A stretch of DNA of 64,000 bases, from contig CAJVGD010000001.1 in assembly GCA_910890315.1 (NCBI GenBank), positions 1,364,001-1,428,000 of the forward strand, in the 5' to 3' direction. Below are positions 1 through 11,844 of the stretch, piece after piece. A model generated the notes under the pieces. The model was not told where the DNA came from and ran no database searches. It saw only the letters and a program-made list of their open reading frames with translations. Made by a program: the position numbers and the translations under genes. The DNA is from Serendipita indica DSM 11827. Lineage: Eukaryota > Basidiomycota > Agaricomycetes > Sebacinales > Serendipitaceae. Each line of letters starts with the position of its first letter. Position 1 is the stretch's first letter.

Positions 1-2
1 TG

Positions 3-215
3 CGAGGGGCGTTTGAGCTGGGGGCAGTGGTAAACGTATTGCTGCCCCACGACCCTTGGAGATTCTCAGCGGAGATACGCTCAAAGGAGGAGCGCGAAGT
101 GCTGGCAGTATGGAGCGAATTCAAGCTGGCTGAAGTGCGGTGGGAAGGGACATCGGTAGGAGCGGGCTTTGACGAAATCAAGGTGTCATTTGCTCGAGGA
201 ACATTGATACTCTGA
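3..215 (+). CDS. C-terminal end of an unidentified gene (partial)
   Basis: An open frame enters from the left edge of the window and runs 70 codons to a stop at 213-215. It reads like ordinary protein: charged and hydrophobic residues mixed, two Trp-containing stretches (HDPWRF, LAVWSEF) and no low complexity. It ends in GTLIL. I do not recognise the family. The frame is open back to base 3, so the true start and most of the protein lie outside the window. The nearest gene downstream, RPS21, is on the opposite strand and convergent, leaving about 680 bp for two 3' ends. It could also be a chance open frame, since no splice or homology evidence supports it. Confidence 0.4.
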   Translation, partial: RGAFELGAVVNVLLPHDPWRFSAEIRSKEEREVLAVWSEFKLAEVRWEGTSVGAGFDEIKVSFARGTLIL

Positions 216-894
216 CTCGGCGGGCTTGTGAGGCCAGCATGGGGAGCAGGACTCGAGGTCGTGGCGACAGCGTTACGCGGATCTACGCTGGATCTGACGA
301 CGTTAAATTGAGGTTGCGAATGTGCTGGATAGCTAGAGACTACGCTAGGAGTCGCTGTAGTCGCTGGACGCGTCGTCACAGGTACCGCTTGGGTGCGACC
401 GCCGATAGCGCGACTGTCGACGGCTGTAGGCGCTGGAACGGGCTGCGACGAGTGCCTAAGGACAGACGATCTATGAAATCTGATTGTCTCTGCGTCCGAC
501 GGGGGCTGGGCGACTGGGGCGTCTGATCTCCAAAACGAGGGTCGAAGTGACCGCTGAGCCCCTATTGTCCAAGCATATAAGCAACGCAGAAACACTAAAC
601 GACGTTCTAGACGTCCTAGACGCACCCTGGTCGGTGGACTTTCTGGTCTTGAACATTGTCTGACTGGGGGGAAAAGAATAGGAAAAAGGAAAAAGGGGAA
701 AAAGAAAAGATGCGAACGAGTCCAAGATGCACAGATCCCCGAGGATATAAAGGCCACCACACTGGGCCTCATGTCCCAAACGTGTGGGCCTTCGATCACT
801 ACTCAGTTTATAAACCACTCGCAGAATATTCAGCAGAAAAAATCGTTCGATTAATTGTCTGAAAAAAAGAAGAGACTACAGGCGAGAGGCTTCT
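216..894. other. intergenic stretch, no supported gene
   Basis: Convergent gap between the left-edge partial gene and RPS21. Several short frames cross it on both strands, but none has recognisable motifs or splice-consistent neighbours. An A/G-rich run lies near 665-710. Nothing resembling a tRNA or repeat was seen. Confidence 0.5.
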
Positions 895-1318
895 CTACTT
901 TTGGTACGACCAAACACCCTTGAGCACTACAACACACGCTCAGCAAACGGTTCAAGAGCGCATAACACGTTGAGTACGAGTACTTACAGCCCGATTTCGT
1001 TGCCAGTCTGTTCAAGCTGTCGTCGGCCTCGCCATCTGCGCGCACTTGGCCACAGAGCGCAAACGTTGTCGACGTCGAGAGCGCTTTGCCATCTGCATCC
1101 ACGTCTGCAATGCTAATCTGCACAGATGCGTGGTCCTTTGATGTAATCAGGCGGTCTGTGCCCATTGTTAGTCCCAAATTCTCCCCATCCTACAAACACG
1201 CACTGGTCGCCGAGCACTTGCGCGGGACGTAGAGATCAACAAGGACACCCTAAACATCTCGTCAAAACTGTCTTCAAAATCTCCTGCAGTAGCCCGTCCA
1301 TACTTGGTCGTTTTCCAT
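895..1318 (-). CDS. RPS21: 40S ribosomal protein S21 (eS21)
   Basis: Small-subunit ribosomal protein eS21, acting in cytoplasmic translation. Four exons can be joined on the minus strand. The first holds only ATG plus four codons (MENDQ). The second carries the family signature [13 protein letters not shown], the third has [13 protein letters not shown] and [11 protein letters not shown], and the last ends VWSYQK followed by a stop at 895-897. All three introns are short with GT-AG ends, and the joined product is 86 residues, close to the usual 83-87. The third intron begins GTAAGT and splits a Leu codon. Start choice rests on MENDQG, matching the MEND start typical of the family. The very short first coding exon is common in fungal ribosomal protein genes. 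Identification is firm. Confidence 0.93.
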
Positions 1319-1440
1319 CGGTCGGCAGATTCAAGGTTTGTTGGTGCCAAACATTCAAGGCTCGCCCCGGCACTCTCCGGTCATCTCCCCCTTCAGTTTT
1401 AGCTCGACATTTCATTGTTTTGTGAACGAGGATCACGTCC

Positions 1441-2821
1441 CTATTCTTCATCTATACGTCGCCTCTTCTTTGGTCGGCTTTCCCCACCTATTCTAGAGCG
1501 GTGTTTCGTCCCGCCAGCCCCTACAACTCCCGCCGATGCCGATACGCGCTGAGACGAGACGGCTCCAAAGAACGGTCGTGATCGCTTGTCCTTTTGTGCC
1601 ATCTTCTTCTGTCGCTTTTCCATCGCCTTTTTCGCTTCCTTTCCTGACATGCTCTCGAATTTCGCCTCGAGTGTCATCTTCTTCTGGTCGGCTGAGCTCA
1701 GGGGGTGAGTGAGTGCCACTCGGGTGATCATCCGACGATACCTTTCTTCATGTACCACGCCTTTTTGCCTTGCAAACGCCTCTCCCTTTCCTCCCTCTTG
1801 GCTTTCAGGAGAACATCTCGTTCGAATGCTTCCCTCTTGCTCCGCTCAATTGTACTCTCCGTTCTCCTCACCGCCCTTTCCAGTTTCTATGTCTGGTCAG
1901 TCAGGTGTAAACACAGCTCGAATGTGTATTACCTCGACTTCACGGCCTCGTTCCTCCCGGAGGTGAGCAGGACTGCTGGCCAACAGCTTTTTGGCCCTCG
2001 AGAGATTTTGCTTCAGGGTTTCGAGCTCCTGGGATCGTACATCTGCCAGGAATGTATAGTCCTTACGAAAATGATCAGCAGAGAATTCTCCTGCAGCATC
2101 TCCGAAGCGAGGATCTCGATATTTCTAAGTCTTTTGTGAGAGAGCGTGTATGCAGAGGGCCTTTCACTTACTATCGGAGTCACCTCCACGACCATTCGTT
2201 TTCGTGAGACTGGCCTCTTGGACGACATTTCCATTGGCCTTGAGAGGTCAGTCAACATTGAACAGACGTGATCAAAGCTAACGCACGCATGCTTGTTGGC
2301 TCGCTTCTCCTTGGGTTTTCTTAAAGTCTCGCCCGCCTTTGAAGTCTCGGCCACTGGTTCCTCGTCTTCATCATCACTAGAGTCTGAACTTGCAGATTCG
2401 TCAGATCCACTTTCGTTCTCTTCTTCCTTTGCCAATGCCTTGTTGGCTTTGAGCAGCGCTCCAAATGAGAGAGACGCCAGATCTAATCTCGGTTTTAGTG
2501 TCTAGTTTTACGATACCGCGTTGAAAACTTGCCGTCTTTGATACTGCGCTGGGCACTTGTAAGTTTCTGCGGGTTCGTTGCCACTGTTAAAACAGCACTC
2601 ACAGGTCTCGAAGGTTCTATCGCCTCATAGTCGATTTCGTCGTCTTCATCCACCCATTGTGAAACCCTTGGTGCGTCCCCTCCTTCACTTTCCGCTTCTT
2701 CACCGCCACTCTCGCTTTCAGATGAAATTTGCTCATCGGACGAGCCTTTAGACAACTCAAAAGTCTGCGTCTCCTGTTCTTGTACTCGTTTCCTCTTTCT
2801 TTCAGCGGCAATAGCGGGCAT
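1441..2821 (-). CDS. RRP36: rRNA biogenesis protein RRP36
   Basis: Nucleolar protein of the 90S pre-ribosome (SSU processome), needed for early cleavages of the pre-rRNA. The joined product has an acidic N-terminal half rich in Glu and Ser. Then come the family motifs LSFGALLKA, NKHAPMEMSSKRPVSR and YRDPRFGD, a Lys/Arg-rich helical stretch (KREERERRLQGKKAWYMKK) and a C-terminal basic tail ending KKRRRIDEE. Five exon junctions are supported by frame and motif continuity. The first intron (2483-2532, 50 nt) uses a GC donor, GCAAGT, since only this choice restores the conserved LSFGALLKA frame. The gene starts 178 bp from divergent PIS1, so the two probably share a promoter. The PF06102-type fold and order of motifs make the call secure. 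Confidence 0.92.
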
Positions 2822-2999
2822 GGTCCAAGTCCAAGTTTATAATTGCATACGACTCGATTGTCAATCCGGACTCCGCTCTTGTCGCACAGCCTAGCACCGC
2901 GTAGAGACGCGCCAAACTGACTTTTCTTGCTGGTGCATCTTGGCCGTTACGCCCTTTTATCGCCGACGAGACCTTGGACCCTTCCCCATCTCAGTCGAC

Positions 3000-4052
3000 A
3001 TGCCTTCCGCGCCGCTGCTTGTCCCAGGTGAAAAGTCACGAGATGTCTCAACTGCAAGTGTGACTCTTGACGCAAAGGAGGCTGTCGACATTGCCCAGGG
3101 ACTCGAGGAGAATGTATTTCTATTCGTCCCTAATCTTATAGGTGTGTTGCTCTCCAACTGAAGTCTCAGACGCTTACGATAACCCGTACATAGGGTATAC
3201 GCGTATCATTCTCGCTGCCGTTGCACTCAACTATATGCCGTACAATCCCTCGTTTGCAACAGTCTTATATGGTCTAAGTTGCCTTCTGGATGCCGTAGAT
3301 GGACATGCAGCGCGTCTCTTGCACCAGACATCGCGGTTTGGGGCCGTGTTGGACATGATTACAGACAGGTTAGTCACGCTTGGTGCCGTGAGCGCTCGGC
3401 ATTCGCCGCGCTTGTCGAAACTGATCATTCAACTCTTATCGCATGCAGATGTACCACCTCGGGTCTACTTTGCTATCTTTCCTCTGCATATCCGTCATAT
3501 GCTCTCGCGTTCCAGGCCCTCATTGCGCTCGACTTTAGTTCACACTATGTTCATATGTATAGGTGCGATCAGTCACCCAAGAGTGCGATGGAACTGACAA
3601 CTCTCAGTACTCTATTAACTGGTTCAAAGAGCCACAAGGTTATAGAGACCGACGTTAGCCGCGTCCTTAGTTTCTACTATAACAACCCTATGAGCGAATC
3701 TTGGGATCGTACACCGCCGCTAACCTTTAGCAAGACGACGCTTTTCATCTTTTGCGCGTGCAATGAACTCTTCTTCTTTGCACTCTACCTCATGAAATGG
3801 GATAATACGCCTCTCAACCTGCCAATACTCCCTCCCTTTGGTCTTATCCCTGGCTTGGCGACTTGGGTTGCCAGCTTGACCTTTGCGAAAATCCTCGCCT
3901 TGATTACATTCCCCATCTGCTTTGGCAAGAACGTGATCAACGTTGTGCAGGGTTGGAAGGCGAGCAAGATTCTTGTGGGCGTCGATCTTGCGGAGCGTAC
4001 CAAGATGCGAGATAGAGAGCGCCAGGAGCGTGCTCAGAAGGAGGTCAAATGA
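3000..4052 (+). CDS. PIS1: phosphatidylinositol synthase (CDP-DAG--inositol 3-phosphatidyltransferase)
   Basis: Makes phosphatidylinositol from CDP-diacylglycerol and myo-inositol in the ER membrane. Four exons (3000-3141, 3194-3368, 3449-3562, 3608-4052) give 291 residues. The CDP-alcohol phosphatidyltransferase signature D-x2-DG-x2-AR-x8-G-x3-D-x3-D is complete: DAVDGHAARLL followed by SRFGAVLDMITD. Each intron join falls inside a conserved stretch (NLIG/YTR, ITDR/CTTS, HMY/STL), which confirms the splicing. Several hydrophobic segments surround the motif and continue to the C-terminus, which ends in a short basic-acidic cytosolic tail. The ATG at 3000 is the first that gives a plausible N-terminus; a non-ATG upstream extension was ignored. 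Divergent from RRP36. A second enzyme of the same superfamily, CHO1, lies about 8 kb to the right. Confidence 0.95.
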
Positions 4053-4402
4053 CCTGCGTCATCTCTCCTCTCTACGTAAAGGGACGGGTTTGAGGTATAG
4101 ATTAGCCCTTGTCGGGAGCTCGTATATAGATAGACCTAGTGTTTAGCAGTTGTAGAGTAGACTATAGAAGATCAAGCTTTATGGCGAAACTTTGCCGGTA
4201 CCAGTGAGCGCAATACAAACTTGAACCCAACCTCTTCATGAACGGCGAGAATAGTAATACCTTGTCACCAGGCATGTGTCTAGGTTCTTTATAGATGTGT
4301 TGTCTGACTCTTTGTTAGAGGATGAAGGTCTTCTCAACAAAACGATTGCTTCTGGCGAGGTCGAGTGAGCGATTGGCAGCCAAATCGTCGGCATCTGTAT
4401 TA
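4053..4402. other. intergenic: PIS1 3' end and upstream region of the PP4R2-like gene
   Basis: No gene seen. It contains an in-frame upstream ATG at 4322 that would extend the following protein by 27 residues. I left it out because the extension looks unlike the family start. Confidence 0.5.
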
Positions 4403-5427
4403 ATGGATGACGACAGGAACTGGGAGCAACTCAGAGAAGTCCTCACGAAGCGCATAGCCGCCGTATGTTAGCATCACTCCAGCGCCTGTTTGTCACCCAT
4501 TTCTAACAGCCTTTATTACCTGGACGACGTCTATACCAGTAGAACGTACAAGAGTTTCTCCAACGGGGCTCTGATCCTCTTATTGAACGATCAAATCTCC
4601 CAGCGACAACAGATGGGCTTGTCCTTCCGCCCTTTAAACCTCGGGCAAATAACCCCGCGTATGGACCGACAAGGACGCTCCCTAGTGAGATGACAGAACA
4701 AGAAGCAAAGGATATGCTTGAGATCGTCGTCAATATGCTCGAGGGATTTGCCGAGTGCGTTTCTCATGGTGGAGTGTGCCCTAATCTCGTCTCAACAGTA
4801 AATTTCTATAGCTCGGCGCCATTCACAATCAAGCGCGTTTGCGAACTGGCGCTCCTTCCAAGAAATCACTATCGCACAGTCGGCAAATATCTTCGTGGAC
4901 TTGAAAAAACGCTCCTCGTCACATCGTCCCCCCAGACATTCAGCGTCGCTTCAGATGACGGGAAACCTTCTGTATATAGCACGCTCGGGATGGAAGGCGT
5001 ACTCAAGACGGTTTCGACGCCAATATTCGAACCCATTCCATTCTTGCATGACGATGCTAGACGGAGGTCCCAGTCGCGCAGTCCCCCCGCTTCGCCACTC
5101 AGGCTGCACAACTCGCTGGCCATGAGCGAGGCGCCCGCGGATGAGCCTAAAGGATTTGGATTGGTGGATGAATTGGATACACCTGCACCTGGTCACATGG
5201 CAAGTAAGCCTAACCCACTCACGGCCACGACCAGCAGCGAGCCCTCTACGCCTTTGAGCGATCCGACAGCATTGCCTTCGCTGAGCGACAGATTTGTCAA
5301 GGAAGGCGGCGATGAAAAAGAGGCGGAGAAAAAGGAAACAGAGGTGCAAGGAGGTGGAGAGGAGAATAAAAACGAGGATGCAGAAGTAGAGGTTATGGTG
5401 CTGAGCCAGGAAGGCAGCGATCCCTAA
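4403..5427 (+). CDS. PSY4: protein phosphatase 4 regulatory subunit 2 (PP4R2/Psy4 family)
   Basis: Regulatory subunit of the PP4 (PPH3-type) phosphatase, which acts on DNA-damage signalling substrates such as phosphorylated H2A/H2AX. The start MDDDRNW matches the short leader of the family. Two introns are needed, one ending at the TAG before NVQEFL and one ending at the TAG before SAPFTIKR. After joining, the PP4R2 core is clear: PFTIKRVCEL, then NHYRTVGKYLRGLEKTLLVTS. The last 130 or so residues are low-complexity, Ser/Pro-rich then Glu/Lys-rich, and end in EGSDP, as the acidic tails of this family do. The gene is tandem with PIS1 and convergent with GCN3, only 15 bp apart at the stop codons. 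The exact first exon boundary is less certain than the core. Confidence 0.85.
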
Positions 5428-5442
5428 AGGGCATGCAATAAA

Positions 5443-6903
5443 CTAGGATTCAGAACGCAGGGACATTGTGACAAGGTAGCTACTGATGCCCTCTGGGGTC
5501 AGGATGCCCGCATCCGTGAACAAGAGCGTAATGTATTCTGGCGGTGTATAGTCAACCTCTGGGTTGCGTCCTGCTTGGTTAATCGGCATCACGTTGGACA
5601 TCGAGCTGCTGAATGAGGGCTGAGGCGGCACCTTTGGCACACTCGTGGCAGTGAAGAGCAGACTCGGCATGGTGTCTGAAGTCCTGAGTACTGGGTGATG
5701 GCGTCTGGGAGTCCCAGGAAGAGGTGAGTTTGTGCCGGAGGTAGGAGGTGTAGAGACTAAATCAAATGAGAGGATGTGGTCGTTGTGTGTAGGAAGATCG
5801 TATTGCGAGAGAGGAAATAGACGCGTCCATTTGTAGCTGAAGTAGGCCTAAGCTCCACAATTACATATGGTGACAATAACGCACCTTTCAGCCAGAACAT
5901 GAACTGGCTTATGGAACGCATGGGCCAGCATCGCAATTTGGCACGATCCAATCGCGTTTACGATCCCGCCGCTCTCCACAACAGCTTCGCATCCGACCAT
6001 GACAATGTCGACCTTTTCCATCGTGTATGCCACAGCCGAGTCGAGAATAATTGTGCAGGGGATCCCTGGCGTTGCGCCATCAGTCCAGGGCCTCGCCCAG
6101 TACACGGTGGATTTTACCTTTTGCAGTCAAAATCTCATGTGTCTTGATACCCAGCCCCCTCGGTCTCGTCTCTGTGACATAGACAGATATTCGGCGACCC
6201 TTGTTATGCGCCATTAGTAACGCATTGACCACAACGCGCGAGTAACCGTGGGTCAGGATCTAGTAGGAGTGAGCTCGTATCAAATATTCAGCGTAGAACG
6301 TGCCACTGAATCGTCTTGAATGAATGCATCGACGTGGTTGGCAATCGTATCCTTGACTTGTTTCGTATTCTGGGCGTACTCTCTAACTGCGGCTATGATG
6401 TGACTCTTGAACCCCTCAAAGTCCTATGGATTAAAAAGTAAAGACGTGTGAATAGGGAGTCTGTGCTCTAACCTGGCCAAAGTCACGTAGTGATGAGATA
6501 AACTGGTAGAAGACATCGCATCCAGCAGAAAGCGAGACGGAATTGTGCGAGTAATGCCTCTTGAGTCTCGTCGCAGCGTCTTTCACGGCCTCCATAAGCT
6601 CGAACATGGTCGCAACTATTCACGTCGAGTCAGTCTTCGTGACGGGGTGGCAAAGAGGAACAGAGGCCACATCCATACCTTCTGTCTGAGCTATCAGCTC
6701 TGAGAGACTTTGCATGGCTGCTACTGGCATCGAAATCTTAATCCAGGCAATGAGACAAACCCTTGGACGACCAACACACGACTGACATCTGGATCATTTA
6801 CAAACGACTTGTAGGCGGCAATAATATCGAATTTGGAGCCTGTCGTCTCCTTGTGGGCCATCGTGGATTGCTTTAGGAGCGCTACTTGTGGTGACTGAGC
6901 CAT
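5443..6903 (-). CDS. GCN3: translation initiation factor eIF2B subunit alpha
   Basis: Regulatory alpha subunit of eIF2B, the guanine-nucleotide exchange factor for eIF2; it senses phosphorylated eIF2 in the integrated stress (general control) response. Exons on the minus strand give an N-terminal helical part (KFDIIAAYKSFVNDPDV). Next come the Rossmann-like core HGYSRVVVNALL, then SVYVTETRPRGLG and IPCTIILDSAVAYTM. Near the end are ESGGIVNAIGSCQIAMLAHAF and the C-terminal NPEVDYTPPEYITLLFTDAGILTPEGIS. These are diagnostic for alpha rather than beta or delta. I place the start at MAQSPQVALL (6903), because the longer open frame above it gives an unlikely Ser/Pro leader. If that leader were used it would look mitochondrial, which does not suit this protein. 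Divergent from the AAA ATPase gene, 247 bp between starts. Confidence 0.92.
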
Positions 6904-7150
6904 GGCAGTCGAGTATGGTCGAGGTTTAGACTTTGACCTGTTCAAGCTCGTCAAGGGCGCGGCGTGCAAGCTAGTATGGGATGTAAAAAGTTTTGGAGGA
7001 AAGTAACAAAGTATCGATGTGGTGGAGAACATGCTGCATGCAGCCCAGCCCAGGGGACGCCGAGGTTGAGTCTGCAGGGATTACCGTAAAAGGAAGGAAA
7101 CTAGCAGCCCAGGTTAGCCCTGACCAACTCGGGCGAGTCACGACTTGACC

Positions 7151-10100
7151 ATGCATTCAAGAGTTTTACGGGCAGAATGTAGTACACTTTCAAAATCACT
7201 CAACAGTACTGCACATTTGGGACGACGAGCACCACGGATTCCCCAGGCTCTGCATCTCCATCACCGTCGAAACACGTCCATGGTCCCATCCATACCGACA
7301 CCTCCCCCAAACGAGCCACAAGACGACGAAAGACCTGCAAAGGGTCGCGGTCGTCCGCGGCTAAAACAAGGAGTCGATCCAAAATCTGGAGACAGTGTTC
7401 AATTGCCGCCAGAGCTTGCTGAATCACTGTTATGGATTCCAGACAAAGAATCTCATCCAATAAAGCATTCTCTTCCTCCAGAAGAGATGATGCAAGACGC
7501 CCTCGCCAATTTACATGTATCCTTGCTCCCGAAGACGCAACATAGAGCAACGCACCCGACTTCTGCTGGACCTCCCATTGAACCAAGCATCACTCTATAC
7601 TGTCCTATTGAAGGTGGGACCTATGTCATCGATGAAACTGTCCGCGAACTGGCGCGAAGAACAAACTCGGAAGTTTTAACCTTGGACGCACTCGACCTAT
7701 TGGCAGGGGAATGGGGTCCATATGGAAAAGGTAATTCTTTCCTCGTCCTTTTCCTAAGTATAATTCTCAGATTTCATTTTAGCGGCGGCAGCGCTCCAAT
7801 TACCCTCGAATCCGCTTCAGCTAGGCGAGTTTCAGCATGCTCGACAGTCAGCACGAGAGGAAGATTCGGATGATGAGGGTGATATGGGCTCGGTGATTTC
7901 ACAAGCTGTCGAGGGTTTACAGAGTGGTCGCCCACCGTTTGGCATCACGATCCAAACACGCAAAATCAGCAGTGGCAGCAGTAATCATCAATCACGCAAG
8001 CAATTCTTCCAAGAGCTTGTCAATATACAACGAAAAGGCGACGAAGATGCGGAACCCCGTCCTCGCTTGATCTATTGTAGGGATTTGCAGCTAGTCAGCG
8101 AGTCCCTACAACACTGGTTCCCAACTTTTGTCGAAGCAGTCAGACTCCGAAGGCAAGGACCAATGCCACGGGCACAGGGACCTATCCACAGCCCGACCGT
8201 CATCATCCTAGGAGTATCACCATCCATCATTACACCCCGCACCACACCCTTCATTGGTTCTGAACCAGGAGGTCTGGTTAACTTTATCACTAACCGTAAT
8301 CGCTCTGGAATGGGCGGCCGGGGACCAGTCAGTCCTCCGTCTCCACCCAAAGTTGTCGAATGGGACGAAACAAATGCAGCCCAACGTGCGCGCGATAGAA
8401 GGCTTTTCGAACGTTTGAGTAAATGGGAGAAGCAAGATGCTAGGGTGTTCTACTCTGAATTGCCAGACCTCCACTTGTCTTCTGACTCTCCAAATCCCAG
8501 AGGACCACCTAGAGGATTAATGAGCTTGTTTGTCGCCCTGCCTGGTGTTGGTGGGCCCCCAGCTATTGCTCCTGCTCCTCATGAGGAGGATTCGCCTCGA
8601 GAACGACCAAGCGACCATGAAAGGTGAATCTGTCCCTCATAGCTGATGTATTCGGCTCATAACTCACTACGCTCACAGGATGACTGTAATCCTTCCCAGG
8701 GCTAGAGAACCCGGACAAGAAAAGGCTACTCGAACACAAAGGCGTTTACAGGCAAACGAAATCAACATGCGGACGGCGATAGGTAGCCTTGGAGGTGTGA
8801 AATGACTCATTTATGTAGTTAACCACTCATCGTTTACCGCAGGCAAGCTCGCAGACAATAGTCTGCAGGAACACGCAGCTCAAATGTCTAGCGACTCCGA
8901 GTCGAATCAAAATCACACGCAGTCAATGATTTCAGATTGGAATCAACGCGTAGAAACCTGGCAACAAGTCAAACAGGTCGCTGATCGCGCAATGGGCTTG
9001 TTGGCGGGACTCAAGGTGATAGTTCCATTGAAATATCATCACTCACATATTGACTTGTCGCAATGTACAGAAAAATAGTGGCACGCCCACTCTGGAACCC
9101 ACAGATGTGTCGTGGATTGCCGTGGCCGAAGGCTGGAATCAAGAGCGAACGGCAAGCGCGAACCGTAAAGATTTCATCTCGAGTTTTACTAGCAAGCGTG
9201 TGATCGAGCACGTGCAGCCTGAAAGAGCCCAGGGGACCGAAGAAGATGAGGACTTTGAAGAAGACTCTGACTCGGAAATCTCGGATATCGAAGAACTCAT
9301 AGAGCAACTTCGCCGTGACCCCTCGCTAGACCAGCACGAACAACGACTTCTTGGCTCTATTGTCAATCCAAAACACCTACCGACGACGTTTGCCGACGTT
9401 CATCTTCCGGCTGCGACAATAGACTCGATACGGACGATTGTCTCGCTTCCACTCCTTGAACCCACAGCTTTTAGCTATGGGGTGCTGAAGCAGCACGGCA
9501 TGAATGGTGCTCTTCTGTTTGGAGCACCAGGGACGGGCAAGACTCTTAGTGTCAGAGCTTTAGCGAGGGAAAGCGGTGCTAGAATGATGATTGTCAAGCC
9601 GTCGGATGTCATGGACATGGTATGTCATCCACCGCTAAAGATCTCACCGCTGACACCTTGTAGTATGTAGGCGAGGGCGAAAAGCTTGTCCGAGCTGTTT
9701 TCTCACTTGCGCGACGGATATCGCCTTGTGTCGTCTTTATAGACGAGATAGATGCACTCTTAGGTGCACGCTACTCAGCCAGAAGTAGCGGCGGAGACTT
9801 GGCACATAGAGGCGTCATCACAGAATTTATGCAGGAGATGGACGGGCTCAAGAGTAGTCGTGACACGAATGTCGTTGTTATTGGTGCGACAAACCGGCCA
9901 TTCGATCTAGACGATGCTGTCTTGCGACGACTTCCTCGAAGGCTGTTGATTGATCTACCTGGGGCGAAAGAGAGAGAAGGTAAGCACTACGATTAGGTAT
10001 ACGATCAAGTCTGAGTGCGCCTTAGCGATCCTTCGTATCCATCTCGCCGACGAGCAATTGGCGCAGGATGTAGACGTCACCAAGCTGGCCGAGAAAACGG

Positions 10101-10623
10101 AGAGCTTCTCCGGATCTGACCTCAAACGTACGTAATCCTCTGTGGCCGCCAGATAATGGGCTGACTGGAACTAGATCTTTGTGTTGCGGCTGCGCTGGAC
10201 GCGGTCAAGGAACATACCCACCTACCGTGGAATACCCCCAAGGACCCGTCGACAGACGTCGACACTAAGCCAAAATCCGTGGATATCAAGTCCTCACAAT
10301 CCGAATCTTCTACAGACGCGATCAAAGATCCAAATACAGAGAGCCCGTCATCAACCGCAAAGGAAGAGAGCGAGGACACATCAAACTCTGATAAGGAGGA
10401 TGTTAAACCAAGACGCATTCTCAGGATGTCACACTTTGAAAAGGCGCTCAAGGAGATTACACCGTCTGCTTCCGAGCAGCTAGGTTCGCTCGCCGATTTA
10501 CGCAAATGGAACGAAGAGTTTGGTGAGGGCGGACGAAAACGCGGACGAAGAATATGGGGAGGGAAGTTTGGCTTTATTGTCAAGCCGGAAAAGACAGAGG
10601 AGGGCCGGGTGCAACAGCCATAG
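7151..10623 (+). CDS. large AAA ATPase, Msp1/ATAD1-spastin-like ATPase core, probably mitochondrial
   Basis: A single AAA module sits near the C-terminus of a long protein. Visible are Walker A GAPGTGKT, the pore-region DVMDM/YVGEGEKLV, Walker B VVFIDEIDAL, sensor 1 GATNRPFDLDDAVLRR with the arginine finger RRLPRR, and a C-terminal ALKEIT...LRKWNEEFG helix typical of the meiotic clade (Msp1, spastin, katanin). Two thirds of the chain precede this: an Arg/His-rich leader that looks like a mitochondrial presequence, then a Pro-rich segment, then an uncharacterised region with a PRLIYCRDLQ patch, then an acidic hinge (EDEDFEEDSDSEISD). Long single-AAA proteins annotated as mitochondrial AAA ATPases are known in fungi. 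The substrate is unknown to me. Between the AAA core and the last helix is a Ser/Asp-rich insertion of about 80 residues. Multiple short introns interrupt the gene. Confidence 0.82.
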
Positions 10624-10752
10624 ACCATGCATTTACGTCTGTGTTCATGGTACATCATTAGGGATACATTGTACATTTCTCTAGTCTCCATCCTCGTCAC
10701 TGCCTTGTCTGTTGCTTTCTGTCAGCTTACATCTACGCTTCTCTTTTGTCTC

Positions 10753-11844
10753 TTACTGCGTCTTCTGCGTCTTTCGCAAGTGCCTTCCCTTCCTCTGAGG
10801 CTTGGTGGGTGGGGGAGATGCCTCGCGCTCAAGCTGAGAGGATTCTAATTGGTCTTCTCCTTCCTCTTCTTCGACTGCCTCTGAACGCATGGTGCTCCTT
10901 CGTTTGCGAGCCTTGAGGTCATCGTAGTCGGCCGGGAGTGACTCTTCTCCTATATCTCGAACAGCGCCTCGTCTGGTCCAGTCTGCTTCACAATTTGGAC
11001 ACTTGAGTCGTGGTGTCGTACGGCGGAGGAGGTCGTAACAATGACGATGAAGATAGGTGTCGCATTCGTCGAGGTGGCTGTCGCATGCGATCCCTAATGT
11101 GCATAATTCTTTGCAGTGTGCACAGTCGAATATTTCGTCCTCGTATGTACGCCGCAGATAGAGTTCGAGTTCTATCAACGCTCGAGTCGACAGAGTATAT
11201 CTTCCTCGTGGGCTCTTGTATAGCCATCCGTTGGCTACGAAGTTTTTGAGAGTTGCTTCTGCTTGCGATTTGGGCATGCTAGGCTTCAATGAGGACGCTT
11301 CACGAAGACAGGCAATCTCTCCAACGCAGAACGAGTCACGAGGGGCGAGGACGATATGATCAATCTGTGTATGTCATCAGAATTAAAGCAAATCACTCAA
11401 TTTTGTTTACGTACGACAGCTTTGTAAAGCCCAATTTCGGCAGGAGTGTATTCTGTGGCCACTTTAGCAATCTCACCTTCAACTGTGTTGACCTGCATAA
11501 CGATTAATCTGATATATGAGACTTGCAGATGTGTACCAGTGCCCATATCCGTTTGCCTGAGACTTCGTCTATTCGCGACTTGAACTCGATGGAAAGTGGG
11601 ACCAAAGTCTCGTTGATCTCCTGAATGTAGATATTGACTTCTGCAGCATTGTACATTTGAGGAATTTCGTCGTTTAGTGCTATGCATCGTTCAGTCTGGC
11701 GTGAAGTGTGGGTCATTTCTGCGCCTTACAACGGCAAGCCTCTTCGGATTTCTTCCAGAGGACTGCTGCCAAGTCCTCGGAGACGTATCGACGAGATACC
11801 ATAGCTTGCTTAAATAACCGGTGAACATCTTTATTTTTAACCAT
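10753..11844 (-). CDS. NSE1: SMC5-SMC6 complex subunit NSE1 (RING-like)
   Basis: Subunit of the SMC5/6 complex, where the Nse1-Nse3-Nse4 module supports DNA repair and has RING-type ubiquitin ligase activity. The N-terminus MVKNKDVHRLFKQAMVSRR is the winged-helix start of the family, followed by EINETLVPLSIEFKSRIDEVSGKRIWAL and a winged-helix region ending NFVANGWLYKSPRGRYTLSTRALIELELYLR. The C-terminal variant RING reads CAHCKELCTLGIAC...CDTYLHRHCYDLL...LKCPNC, with all the expected Cys/His pairs. A basic/acidic tail of about 55 residues follows. An upstream in-frame Met at 11949 would add 35 residues; I prefer 11844 because it matches the family start. Tandem with CHO1. Confidence 0.92.

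Noticed and set aside
471-818. 115-codon minus frame between the left-edge gene and RPS21
   Set aside because: Low-complexity Phe/Ser content reflects a purine-rich stretch on the opposite strand; no motif.
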